Origin: Cupriavidus basilensis OR16
GTDB taxonomy: Bacteria; Pseudomonadota; Gammaproteobacteria; Burkholderiales; Burkholderiaceae
Direction: 5' to 3'
Length of the DNA stretch: 34,691 bases
Assembly (NCBI RefSeq): GCF_000243095.1
Contig: NZ_AHJE01000089.1
Location: forward strand, 1 to 34,691
Shown: positions 23,869 to 31,995 of the stretch, in pieces
Position numbering within the stretch: position 1 is the stretch's first letter
How the letters are laid out: each line of letters opens with the position of its first letter
Made by a program: the position numbers and the translations under genes
Notes under the pieces: model-generated
What the model saw: only the letters and a program-made list of their open reading frames with translations
The model's database searches: none
What the model was told of the DNA's origin: nothing

Positions 23869-24639
23869 ATGTCCTGGATTCTTGCAGTTGAAACCTCCAC
23901 CGAGTGGTGTTCCGTCGCGCTCGGGCGCATCGCCGATGGCGGCGCCCTGGAGTGCCTGGTTCGTCATGAACACACCGGCCCGCGCTCGTCTTCCCGCGTG
24001 CTGCCGGCTGCTGGCGAGCTGCTGGCCGAGGCTGGCATTGCCCTGTCCGACTGCGCCGCCATCGCCTTTGGCGCTGGGCCGGGCTCTTTTACCGGCCTGC
24101 GCACTGCCTGCGGCGTGGCCCAAGGCCTGGCCTTTGGCGCCGAGCTGCCGGTCGTTCCCGTCAATTCGCTGATGGCCTGCGCCGAACGGGTGCGCCTGGG
24201 CGGGGAAGGGGTGCCGGCGCTGCCGCCTGGCGTATCCGTGCTGGTAGCGCTGGACGCCCGCATGGACGAAGCCTATGCGGGCGCGTTCCGCTGGGACGGC
24301 GCCGCGCAGGAGTGGCAGGCGGCGACCGGCATGCAGGTGTGTCCGCCGGAGGCCGTCAGCCTGCCCCCAGGGCCGTTCTGGCTGGCGGGCAGTGCCGCCG
24401 CCGTGTTTGGCGAGCGCCTCAAGGCCACGGCGCTCGCGCTGCACGAGGTGCCCGAGGCCTTGCCCGCCGCGCCGGCCCTGGTATCGATCGCCTTGCGCGC
24501 GCTGGCCCGTAACGAGACCGTCGCGCCGGCCGATGCCATGCCGATCTATTTGCGCGACAAGGTGGCCCAGACCATCGCCGAGCGCCAGGCCGTGGCGGCG
24601 CAGCGCGCTGCGCTGGCCGCGGCGGGAGACCAGCCGTGA
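23869..24639 (+). CDS. tsaB: tRNA threonylcarbamoyladenosine synthesis protein TsaB
   Basis: A 256-residue ASKHA-fold protein. The start ILAVETSTEWCSVALG matches the family's ILAIDTATxxCSVAL, and FGAGPGSFTGLRTACGVAQGLAFG is the defining segment. TsaB pairs with TsaD and TsaE to place threonylcarbamoyl on A37 of ANN-reading tRNAs, an essential function in most bacteria. The C-terminal ADAMPIYLRDKVAQT is also conserved. It heads a coupled block: its TGA overlaps the GTG of rimI (GTGA), and rimI overlaps the uracil-DNA glycosylase gene. This order is familiar in Burkholderiales. Confidence 0.96.
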   Translation: MSWILAVETSTEWCSVALGRIADGGALECLVRHEHTGPRSSSRVLPAAGELLAEAGIALSDCAAIAFGAGPGSFTGLRTACGVAQGLAFGAELPVVPVNSLMACAERVRLGGEGVPALPPGVSVLVALDARMDEAYAGAFRWDGAAQEWQAATGMQVCPPEAVSLPPGPFWLAGSAAAVFGERLKATALALHEVPEALPAAPALVSIALRALARNETVAPADAMPIYLRDKVAQTIAERQAVAAQRAALAAAGDQP

Positions 24640-25226
24640 GCGTGGAGCGGAAGCCGCCACCGGAAACCGGCTCGGCCAATCCCGGCCAGTGCGCGCCTGC
24701 GGCGTCGGGCACCGGGTACGCATGGCCCGAAGTGCCGGTGATGCCAAGCGTGCCGGCGGGCTGGAAGATCGACCGCATGACGGCGCTGGATGTGGAAGCC
24801 GTGGCGCAGATCGAAGCCCGCGCCTACAGCCACCCATGGACGCGCGCCAACTTCGAGAATTCCGTCAAGGCCGGGCATATCGGCCTGACCTTGCGGGATA
24901 ACGGGGGCGTGCTGATCGCGTACACGGTGCTGATGCCGGTCGTCGACGAGATGCACCTGCTCAATATCACCGTGGATCCGGCGCGCCAGCGCGGCGGCCT
25001 TGGCCGGTTGCTGCTGGCCGCCGCCATGGCTACCTCGCACGCCCACCATCTCCATACCATGCTGCTTGAAGTGCGGCCTTCCAATGTGGGCGCGATCGAG
25101 TTGTACCGGCGGGCAGGCTTTGCGGAGATCGGCCGGCGCAAGGGCTATTACCCGGCGCTCGGCCAGACGCGCGAGGATGCGCTCGTGCTGCGCCGCGCGT
25201 GGGCGCCCACGGAGGCCATGCCATGA
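24636..25226 (+). CDS. rimI: ribosomal protein bS18 alanine N-acetyltransferase
   Basis: A 196-residue GNAT acetyltransferase with an extra N-terminal stretch of about 45 residues before the domain. Conserved parts are AQIEARAYSHPWTRANF, the acetyl-CoA-binding strand and loop LLNITVDPARQRGGLGRLLL, and LEVRPSNVGAIELYRRAGFAEIGRRKGYYP, nearly diagnostic for RimI. The enzyme acetylates the N-terminus of ribosomal protein S18. The start is GTG at 24636 overlapping the tsaB stop; a later start around ATG 24741 would remove only the unconserved lead and is possible. The gene overlaps the next by ATGA. Confidence 0.93.
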   Translation: MSVERKPPPETGSANPGQCAPAASGTGYAWPEVPVMPSVPAGWKIDRMTALDVEAVAQIEARAYSHPWTRANFENSVKAGHIGLTLRDNGGVLIAYTVLMPVVDEMHLLNITVDPARQRGGLGRLLLAAAMATSHAHHLHTMLLEVRPSNVGAIELYRRAGFAEIGRRKGYYPALGQTREDALVLRRAWAPTEAMP

Positions 25227-26137
25227 GCCGCCGCGCCAGGTTCCTCGAAGTGCTCGGCATTGCCGATGAATGGGTGTTGCGCCGCGCGCCGCTCCTGCCC
25301 GAGGCCGTCGAGCCATCCGCAGTGGCGGCGCTCGCCGAGGCAAGCGCGGACGATGCCGCCGTCATCGAAGATACGGCCTCGCGCGAAGTGGCCCAGGCTG
25401 CCATGGCCGAAGCTAGCGTGGAGGCGGCCTGGGCCGAAGTCGCGCCTGACGCAGGGTCGCTGCAAACCGATATGGAACCGGCGGCGCCCGCCCAGCCCGA
25501 AGTTGCTGTCGCACGCATCCCGGCAGAGCCTGTGCTGGCCGATACGGACGCCCGCGAAGCCGTGATTGCCCGCCTGGAATGGGCCGCGCTCGAACAGCGG
25601 GTCCGCGGCTGCACCGATTGCCAGTTATGCCATGGGCGTACCCAGACCGTGTTCGGCGTGGGCGACCGCCAGGCCGAATGGATGCTGGTCGGCGAAGCCC
25701 CGGGCGAAAACGAGGACCTGCAAGGCGAGCCCTTCGTGGGCCAGGCTGGCAAGCTGCTCGACAATATGCTGGCGGCAGTCGGCCTGGCACGCGGGCGCAA
25801 TGTGTTTATCGCCAACGTGCTGAAATGCCGCCCGCCCGGCAACCGCAATCCCGAGCCGGAGGAGGTCGCCCAGTGCGAGCCCTACCTGCGCCGGCAGATC
25901 GCGCTGATCCAGCCCAAGCTGATCGTGGTGCTGGGGCGCTTTGCGGCCCAGTCCCTGCTGCGCACCACCACACCGATCGGCAAGCTGCGCGGCACAGTGC
26001 ATAGCTACGAAGGCATTCCGGTGGTGGTGACCTACCACCCGGCCTACCTGTTGCGCACCTTGTCGGACAAGGCGCGCGCCTGGGAAGACCTGTGCCTGGC
26101 CCGCGAGGTACATGCCCGTGCGGGAGCCAAGGCCTGA
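25223..26137 (+). CDS. uracil-DNA glycosylase, family 4 type
   Basis: A 304-residue protein. Residues about 30-115 are an Ala/Glu-rich, probably disordered spacer of unusual length. The catalytic domain then starts with CTDCQLCHGRTQTVFGVG, whose cysteines are iron-sulfur ligands. It contains VGEAPGENEDLQGEPFVGQAGKLLDNML (active-site and uracil pocket), ANVLKCRPPGNRNPEPEE and the C-terminal YHPAYLLR with the conserved His. It removes uracil from DNA to start base-excision repair. The ATG overlaps the rimI stop (ATGA); the DUF1853 gene begins before its end, so all four genes are probably one transcript. Confidence 0.93.
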   Translation: MSRRARFLEVLGIADEWVLRRAPLLPEAVEPSAVAALAEASADDAAVIEDTASREVAQAAMAEASVEAAWAEVAPDAGSLQTDMEPAAPAQPEVAVARIPAEPVLADTDAREAVIARLEWAALEQRVRGCTDCQLCHGRTQTVFGVGDRQAEWMLVGEAPGENEDLQGEPFVGQAGKLLDNMLAAVGLARGRNVFIANVLKCRPPGNRNPEPEEVAQCEPYLRRQIALIQPKLIVVLGRFAAQSLLRTTTPIGKLRGTVHSYEGIPVVVTYHPAYLLRTLSDKARAWEDLCLAREVHARAGAKA

Positions 26138-27034
26138 GTTCGCGCTGAGCCCCGGCGGCGCCATCGAGATGGCGCCGCTCTGGCGCCATGCCGCCTCGCA
26201 GCGCCTGCGCGAGCTCGCCTGGTGCTCGCTGTCGCCCCCTCTCCTGGCATTCCTGCCGACCGATGAGGCAGGCAGTCCCATCGTCAATGGCAATGCCCCC
26301 GGGCATTCGCAGGCAGCGCTCGCGCGCTGGCCGGAAGGGGCGCTGGCCGCCTGGCAGCGCTGGCTGCCCGCTGCCGACCCCGCCGCGCTGCCCCCCACCA
26401 TTGCGGAGCTCGCCGCGGGCCTGGAGCAGCAACGCGTGCGCGGCCCATCGCCCGCGCCCAGCCTGCGGCTGGGCCGGCATGCGGAGCGCCTGCTGCAATT
26501 CACGCTGGAACACACCGAGGGGCTGGAGTTGCTCGCGGCGAACTTGCCGGTGCGCCGCGCCGGCGCGCATGGCGTGCAGACGTTGGGCGAGCTCGATTTT
26601 GTCTGGCGCGACGTGGCCAGCGACGCCACCGTGCACTGGGAGATGGCGGCCAAGTTCTACCTGCTGGTCGAGCCCGCGGCGGACGGCGCGCCGCGCGGCG
26701 GCGGGCCCGGCGCTGCCGCGCTGGACCGCCATTGCTTTGTCGGCCCCAACCTGGTGGACCGCCTGGGCGACAAGCTTGAACATATCGTGCGCAGGCAGCT
26801 GTCGCTGTCACGCACGCCCGAGGCCCTGGCGCTGCTGGGCCGCCGGTCGACCGCAGCGAGGTCTACCTGCTCGGCTGGCTGTTCTACCGCGACGGCGTGG
26901 TGCCGGCGGCGATCGGCAGCCTGGGCATCGCGCCCGATCACCTGCACGGATGGTGGTCGACCTTGCCGGACTGGCTGGCCTGGGCAGGCAAACGGGAGAG
27001 GAGCGGGCGCGCGAACGTATCGCCAGGCCAGTGA
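26112..27034 (+). pseudogene. DUF1853 family protein, frameshifted
   Basis: From the ATG at 26112 the frame encodes a DUF1853-like protein: LLQFTLEHTEGLELLAANLPVRR, LGELDFVWRD, VHWEMAAKFYLLVE and FVGPNLVDRLGDKLEHIVRRQL. After ALALLGR (about 26843) it becomes nonsense, while the -1 frame immediately gives PVDRSEVYLLGWLFYRDGVV to a stop at 27032-27034. Restoring one C in the CCGCCGG stretch repairs it to about 307 residues. Left uncorrected, the reading continues past 27034 to 27104 into the lplT gene. The C-terminus after WWSTLPDWLAW looks short for the family. Function of DUF1853 is unknown; it overlaps the 3' end of the glycosylase gene. Confidence 0.8.
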
Positions 27035-27063
27035 GCTGAACCGGCCTGCGGGTCAAGAGGCGC

Positions 27064-28383
27064 TTAGTGGTGCTTGTCCTCGCCGATCAGCGCGAGCGAG
27101 TTGAAATTGATCATGTTGTGGCGGTGTAGCCGCATCACCAGCAGCATGGTGACGCAGATGAAGAAGCCAAGAGCCACAATGACCAAGCCAATCGGCGCGT
27201 TCAGCTTGATCAGCAAGGCGTACAAGCAAAGCATCAGCAATACCGACACGTTCTCATTGAAATTCTGCACGGCGATGGAGTGGCCGGCCGAGAGCAGCAC
27301 GTGTCCACGGTGCTGCAGCAGCGCGTTCATCGGGACCACGAAGTAGCCAGACATGGCGCCCACCACCATCAGGAAGACATAGGCGATCCCCATGTACAGC
27401 GGCATGTGCAGCCCAAGGAGGTTGATCATGACGTACGGCACGGTGTCCTTCGTGTAGAACGCCATCAACATCACGACGCCTCCCATCGCGACACCGAACG
27501 GCAATACCGACAGCGATCTGCGCAATGGAATGCGTGCCGCGGCCATGATTGCCCCTACCGCGACGCCTACCGCCACCACCGCTTGCAGCAGCGCGCTCTG
27601 CGAGAGATTGAGGCCAAGCGATTTTTCGGCCCACTTGAGCACAATGAACTGGAGGGTGGCGCCCACGCCCCAGAACAGCGTCGTCACCGCCAGCGAGATC
27701 TGGCCCAGCTTGTCGCGCCACAAGGCGGTAAAGCAGTCGCCGAATTCCGCGATGAGCTTGATCGGGTTCTTTTCCTGCTGCGGGTAGTGGGCGCCGGTCT
27801 CGGGAATAAACAGGTTGAAGATGGCCGCGATCACGTAGAACAGCATGATCACTACCATCGCGGCCTCGGCCGGCGTGTTGATGCCGGTGTTGATGTAGGG
27901 GACGTCGACGCCCAGCAGAAGCTTGGAAATGTGCACCGAGATCAATGCGCCGCCCACAACGGTGCCCAGAATGATCGAGCCGACCGTCAGGCCCTCGATC
28001 CATCCATTGGCGGCCACCAGTTTCTCCGGTGGCAGCAGCTCCGTGAGGATGCCGTACTTGGCGGGCGAGTACGCCGCCGCGCCGAACCCGACGATGCCGT
28101 AGGCCAGCAGCGGGTGCAAGCCGAACATCATGATGGCGCACCCCGCTATCTTGATGGTGTTGGTGATGAACATCACCTTGCCCTTGGGCATCGAGTCGGC
28201 AAAGGCGCCCACGAAGGCGGCCAGCACGACATAGGACAGCACGAAGAACAATTTGAGCAGCGGCGTCATCCACTGTGGGGAGTGCAGCTCGGTCAGAAGG
28301 GCGATAGCGGCGATGAGTAGCGCATTGTCGGCCAGCGAGGAGAAGAACTGCGCGGCCATGATGGTATAAAAACCCTTCTTCAT
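27064..28383 (-). CDS. lplT: lysophospholipid transporter LplT
   Basis: A 439-residue MFS-type protein starting MKKGFYTIMAAQFFSSLADNALLIAAIALL, the conserved LplT beginning. It has about 12 hydrophobic helices, and the helix-3/4 stretch MPKGKVMFITNTIKIAGC and SPAKYGILTELLPPEKLVAANGW are typical. LplT flips lysophospholipids across the inner membrane for re-acylation. In gamma-proteobacteria it is linked to the acyltransferase Aas, which is not seen here. The start at 28383 is chosen by homology; the longer reading to 28545 adds a non-conserved 54-residue lead. It is divergent from alr. Confidence 0.93.
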   Translation of the reverse strand: MKKGFYTIMAAQFFSSLADNALLIAAIALLTELHSPQWMTPLLKLFFVLSYVVLAAFVGAFADSMPKGKVMFITNTIKIAGCAIMMFGLHPLLAYGIVGFGAAAYSPAKYGILTELLPPEKLVAANGWIEGLTVGSIILGTVVGGALISVHISKLLLGVDVPYINTGINTPAEAAMVVIMLFYVIAAIFNLFIPETGAHYPQQEKNPIKLIAEFGDCFTALWRDKLGQISLAVTTLFWGVGATLQFIVLKWAEKSLGLNLSQSALLQAVVAVGVAVGAIMAAARIPLRRSLSVLPFGVAMGGVVMLMAFYTKDTVPYVMINLLGLHMPLYMGIAYVFLMVVGAMSGYFVVPMNALLQHRGHVLLSAGHSIAVQNFNENVSVLLMLCLYALLIKLNAPIGLVIVALGFFICVTMLLVMRLHRHNMINFNSLALIGEDKHH

Positions 28384-28567
28384 ACTTTGGACTCTGTCTC
28401 CATCGCTATCACCGTACATGTCAGGCAGCAGCGCGCCGCTGGGCGCTGTGAATGCCTGGAGGGAACCTGGGCCCGCGTCGTTGTCAAAGTGATGCCGGGG
28501 CCGGCCGTGGGATCGTTGCGCAGCTTGCCTGACCGTGTTCGACATATTGCATCACTTTTAAAACATG

Positions 28568-28582
28568 GCCGGAACGTCCGGC
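28568..28582. promoter_or_regulatory. inverted repeat beside a possible lplT promoter
   Basis: The arms gccgga (28568-28573) and tccggc (28577-28582) flank acg. On the minus strand a TATAAA (28588-28583) ends directly before the repeat, so the repeat would cover a transcription start, a typical operator position. The predicted start would be about 185 bases upstream of lplT. No -35 is clear. Confidence 0.35.
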
Positions 28583-28800
28583 TTTATAACACGAAAATAA
28601 GGCGATTCCGAGCATCCACGGGCCGCCGGTTGGACAGCGCAAGCGCGCAGCGATTCCCTAAATGTTTGCCCTAATGTGTTCAAATAACGTCTGTGCGACG
28701 CGCTGCGCGTACCGGGTCTTCCCTGATATGGTGCATCCACGCGCCGGGAGCGGTCCGGCCAGCCAGCCAGGCCCCGCGCCGATCCGCCGCGCCGCAATCC

Positions 28801-28846
28801 ACTAGAAGCACACCAGAAGCACACCAAGCACTAGAAGCACTAGAAG
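28801..28846 (+). repeat. short imperfect tandem repeats upstream of alr
   Basis: Units actagaagcac and accagaagcac, a partial accaagc, then actagaagc twice lie end to end and finish 8 bases before the alr start codon. They occupy the alr leader, including the expected ribosome-binding site, of which only the weak gaagcg remains. Slippage here could change expression; none is demonstrated. Confidence 0.75.
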
Positions 28847-28853
28847 CGATCCC

Positions 28854-29873
28854 ATGCCAAGACCCATTCACGCCGTCATTCACCAACCGGCCCTGGCCAA
28901 CAACCTGGACGTAGTGCGCCGTTGCGCACCCCAGTCGCGCGTCTGGGCCGTGATCAAGGCCAACGCCTATGGCCACGGCATCCGCCGTGCCTTCGCCGGC
29001 CTGCGCGCCGCCGACGGCTTTGGCCTGCTCGACCTGAACGAAGCCGTGCTGCTGCGCGAACTGGGCTGGCAGGGCCCGATCCTGCTGCTCGAAGGTTTCT
29101 TCCAGCCGCAGGACGTGCCCTTGCTGGAGCAGTACCGTCTCACCACCGCGGTGCATTGCGAGGAGCAGCTGCGCATGCTGGAAGTGGCGCGTCCCAAGGG
29201 GCCGCTGGGCATCCAGCTCAAGCTCAACACCGGCATGAACCGGCTGGGCTTCCGCCCGGAGCAGTACCGCACGGCTTGGGAGCGTGCGCGGACCCTGTCT
29301 TGCGTGGGCAGTATCGTGCATATGACCCATTTCTCGGACGCTGACAGCGCGCGCGGCATCGCGCATCAGCTTGACGTGTTCGACGCCACCACCGCCAACT
29401 TGCCGGGCGAGGCCAGCCTGTCCAACTCGGCCGCCACGCTGTGGCATCCCCAGGCCCATCGCGCCTGGGTCCGTCCGGGCGTGGTGCTGTACGGTGCTTC
29501 GCCCACGGGGGTCGCGGCCGACGTGGCCAGCTTCGGGCTGCAGCCGGCCATGTCGCTGCACAGCGAGCTGATCTCGGTGCAGGACCTGCAGCCGGGCGAT
29601 ACCGTTGGCTATGGCTCGCTGTTCAAGGCCGAGCGGCCGATGCGCATCGGACGTGGTGGCCTGCGGCTACGCCACATGATCTGCGTGGACCTGACGCCTT
29701 GCCCTAAGGCCAAGGTGGGCAGCGCCGTGACCCTGTGGGGCCAGGGCCTGCCGATCGACGACGTCGCCATGGCCAGCGGCACCGTGGGCTATGAGCTGAT
29801 GTGCGCGCTGGCGCCCCGGGTGCCCGTTACCGTGGCGACCCTGACCGCGCCCGAGCAGCCCGCGCTGGCCTGA
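28854..29873 (+). CDS. alr: alanine racemase with damaged catalytic segment
   Basis: A 339-residue fold-type III PLP enzyme that interconverts L- and D-alanine for peptidoglycan. The PLP lysine Lys35 sits in AVIKANAYGHG, and LKLNTGMNRLGF, VHMTHFSDAD and LSNSAA are normal. The segment after RPMRIG is not. Relatives read GVVACGYADGYPR plus about 20 residues before MDMICVDL, and this includes the catalytic tyrosine (Tyr265 in the Geobacillus enzyme). Here an extra A at 29651 shifts the frame so the bases still spelling CGYA read RGGLRLR, and a deletion of about 85 bases at 29673 restores it at HMICVDL. The net loss is in frame. A catalytically dead enzyme or a sequence error is expected. The start follows the family; the Shine-Dalgarno is weak. 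Confidence 0.88.
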   Translation: MPRPIHAVIHQPALANNLDVVRRCAPQSRVWAVIKANAYGHGIRRAFAGLRAADGFGLLDLNEAVLLRELGWQGPILLLEGFFQPQDVPLLEQYRLTTAVHCEEQLRMLEVARPKGPLGIQLKLNTGMNRLGFRPEQYRTAWERARTLSCVGSIVHMTHFSDADSARGIAHQLDVFDATTANLPGEASLSNSAATLWHPQAHRAWVRPGVVLYGASPTGVAADVASFGLQPAMSLHSELISVQDLQPGDTVGYGSLFKAERPMRIGRGGLRLRHMICVDLTPCPKAKVGSAVTLWGQGLPIDDVAMASGTVGYELMCALAPRVPVTVATLTAPEQPALA

Positions 29874-29949
29874 GCGGCCAATTGCGCAGGGGCAGGGGCA
29901 GCGCGAGCGCCTGTCCCGTCATTTTCTTCCGCATTCCCTAGGACCTCAG

Positions 29950-31311
29950 TTGGCCAAGCCCAAGAACGTCTATACCTGCACCGAATGCGGCGGCACCTCG
30001 CCGCGCTGGCAAGGCCAGTGCCCGCAGTGCCAGCAATGGAACACGCTGGTGGAGAGCGTGGCGGAGACGCCCTCGACCAAGCGCTTCCAGCCGCTGGCCG
30101 CTTCCGCCATGGTGCAGCGCCTGTCCGAGATCGACGCTGCCGACGTGCCGCGCTTTTCCAGCGGCATCGAGGAGTTCGACCGCGTGCTCGGCGGCGGCCT
30201 GGTGTCAGGCGGCGTGGTGCTGATCGGCGGCGACCCCGGCATCGGCAAGTCCACCTTGTTGCTGCAGGCCTTGGCCAACCTGTCGGCGCAACGCCGCGTG
30301 CTGTACGTCAGCGGCGAAGAGTCCGGCGCGCAGATCGCGCTGCGCGCGCAGCGCCTGGGTGTGGACAGCCCGCACTTGGCGCTGCTGGCCGAGATCCAGC
30401 TTGAGAAGATCCAGGCCACCCTGGAGGTGGAAAAGCCCGAGGTGGCGGTAATCGACTCGATCCAGACCCTGTTCTCGGATGCATTGACCTCGGCGCCGGG
30501 CTCGGTGGCCCAGGTGCGCGAGTGCGCGGCGCAACTGACCCGGATCGCCAAGAGCACCGGCACCACCATCATCCTGGTGGGCCATGTGACCAAGGACGGC
30601 AGCCTGGCCGGCCCGCGGGTGCTGGAGCACATCGTCGACACCGTGCTGTACTTCGAGGGCGACACGCATTCCTCGCACCGCCTGATCCGTGCCTTCAAGA
30701 ACCGCTTTGGCGCCGTCAACGAGCTGGGTGTCTTCGCCATGACCGAGCGCGGGCTGCGCGGCGTCAGCAACCCGTCCGCGCTGTTCCTGTCGCAGCATGA
30801 ACAGGTGGTGCCCGGCTCCTGCGTGCTGGTGACGCAGGAGGGCACGCGGCCGTTGCTGGTGGAGGTGCAGGCGCTGGTGGATACCGCGAACGTGCCGAAC
30901 CCGCGCCGCCTGGCGGTGGGACTGGAGCAGAACCGGCTGGCCATGCTGCTGGCGGTGCTGCACCGCCATGCCGGCATTGCCTGCTTCGACCAGGACGTCT
31001 TCCTCAACGCCGTGGGCGGGGTCAAGATCACCGAGCCGGCGGCCGACCTGGCGGTGCTGCTGGCCATTCACTCCTCCATGCGCAACAAGCCGCTGCCACG
31101 TGGCCTGGTGGTGTTTGGCGAAATCGGCCTGGCCGGCGAGATCCGGCCCAGCCCGCGCGGGCAGGACCGCTTGCGCGAGGCGGCCAAGCTGGGCTTCTCG
31201 ATCGCGGTGATCCCCAAGGCCAATGCGCCCAAGCAGAAGATTGAGGGCCTGGAAGTGATAGCGGTGGAGCGGCTGGAGCAGGCGATCGACCGGGTTCGGC
31301 ATATGGAGTGA
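29950..31311 (+). CDS. radA: DNA repair protein RadA (Sms)
   Basis: A 453-residue protein, near the usual 455-460. It has an N-terminal zinc finger (Cys10, Cys13, Cys24, Cys27), a RecA-like ATPase with Walker A GGDPGIGKST around Lys100 and Walker B VAVIDSIQTLF, the RadA-specific KNRFG motif (FKNRFGAVNE), and a C-terminal Lon-protease-like domain (LPRGLVVFGEIGLAGEIRP). RadA is a DnaB-type helicase that drives branch migration during recombination and repair. The start codon is TTG at 29950, with only a weak AGGAC upstream. It follows alr by 76 bases, an order common in Burkholderiales. Confidence 0.97.
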   Translation: MAKPKNVYTCTECGGTSPRWQGQCPQCQQWNTLVESVAETPSTKRFQPLAASAMVQRLSEIDAADVPRFSSGIEEFDRVLGGGLVSGGVVLIGGDPGIGKSTLLLQALANLSAQRRVLYVSGEESGAQIALRAQRLGVDSPHLALLAEIQLEKIQATLEVEKPEVAVIDSIQTLFSDALTSAPGSVAQVRECAAQLTRIAKSTGTTIILVGHVTKDGSLAGPRVLEHIVDTVLYFEGDTHSSHRLIRAFKNRFGAVNELGVFAMTERGLRGVSNPSALFLSQHEQVVPGSCVLVTQEGTRPLLVEVQALVDTANVPNPRRLAVGLEQNRLAMLLAVLHRHAGIACFDQDVFLNAVGGVKITEPAADLAVLLAIHSSMRNKPLPRGLVVFGEIGLAGEIRPSPRGQDRLREAAKLGFSIAVIPKANAPKQKIEGLEVIAVERLEQAIDRVRHME

Positions 31312-31388
31312 GGCTTGCAGCCCACTACTGGCCATGTTCATGCCATTTTTGGGTATATTCCGAGGCACTTTCTAATCGGAGTTCATCC

Positions 31389-31970
31389 ATGCGCACTTTC
31401 AACGTCCGCCGCCACGCCGGCGTGCTGGCCCTGATCGGCTGCGGCGCCACGCTGCTCTCGGTGTCCGGCGCTGTCATCGCGGCCGATGCCACCAAGGCGT
31501 TTTTTGACGCAGCGCTGTGCAAGCCGCCCTACACCACGAAGTCCGCCACCGCGGTCTACGAGGCCGCCGAGAAGCTCGCCAAGCCGGACCTGTCCAGGCT
31601 GGGCGCGGCCATCTACAAGCTGCCGCAGCCGATCGGGCAGGACGGTTTCCAGAGCGATGAAGTGGTATTCGCCGGTACGTCGGTGGGGGTGCTGGTGCAA
31701 GGCCAGCAGGCCGCAGCGCTGGCCGCGCGCTACCAGCTCAAGCAGGAGACTTCGACGTTGCTGGGCACTGCCACCAAGGGCTTTGCCCGCGCTCTGCCGG
31801 CCGCCCAGCAGCCCCTGCCTGGTCTCGGCACCGTTTCCGTCGTGGCGCGGGAAAGCGCCGCGCTGCCGGGCAAGACGCTGTTGATTTGCGAACTCGTCAG
31901 CCACGCGGATGCGCGGGCGCTCGAAGCCTACCAGCGCAGCCGGGCGGAGCAGGGCGCCGCCGCGCGCTGA
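31389..31970 (+). CDS. secreted hypothetical protein
   Basis: I do not recognise this 193-residue protein. It has a clear Sec signal peptide: basic MRTFNVRRHAG, a hydrophobic core VLALIGCGATLLSVSGAVI and a likely cleavage around AVIAAD-AT (about residues 31-33). The mature part has two cysteines, in ALCKPPY and ICELVSH, which may form a disulfide, and no known motif. A CGGAG eight bases upstream supports the ATG at 31389. It stands between radA and a GNAT gene, and dsbB lies 0.8 kb downstream, so oxidative folding in the periplasm is plausible but not specific. Confidence 0.75.
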   Translation: MRTFNVRRHAGVLALIGCGATLLSVSGAVIAADATKAFFDAALCKPPYTTKSATAVYEAAEKLAKPDLSRLGAAIYKLPQPIGQDGFQSDEVVFAGTSVGVLVQGQQAAALAARYQLKQETSTLLGTATKGFARALPAAQQPLPGLGTVSVVARESAALPGKTLLICELVSHADARALEAYQRSRAEQGAAAR

Positions 31971-31995
31971 CATCGGCCCAGGAGAAACAGCCACC

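Larger units (their letters stand above)
28384..28853. other. 470-base divergent region between lplT and alr
   Basis: No convincing gene was found. It contains an inverted repeat at 28568-28582 next to an AT-rich promoter-like stretch for lplT, an AT-rich part around 28545-28610 and a set of short repeats at 28801-28846 just ahead of alr. It must hold the promoters of both divergent genes. Confidence 0.6.

Noticed and set aside
8554..29873. Internal gaps as excised introns, inteins or translational bypass sites
   Set aside because: The sequence is missing at the DNA level with no inserted element, splice motif or take-off/landing pair, so there is nothing to excise or bypass.
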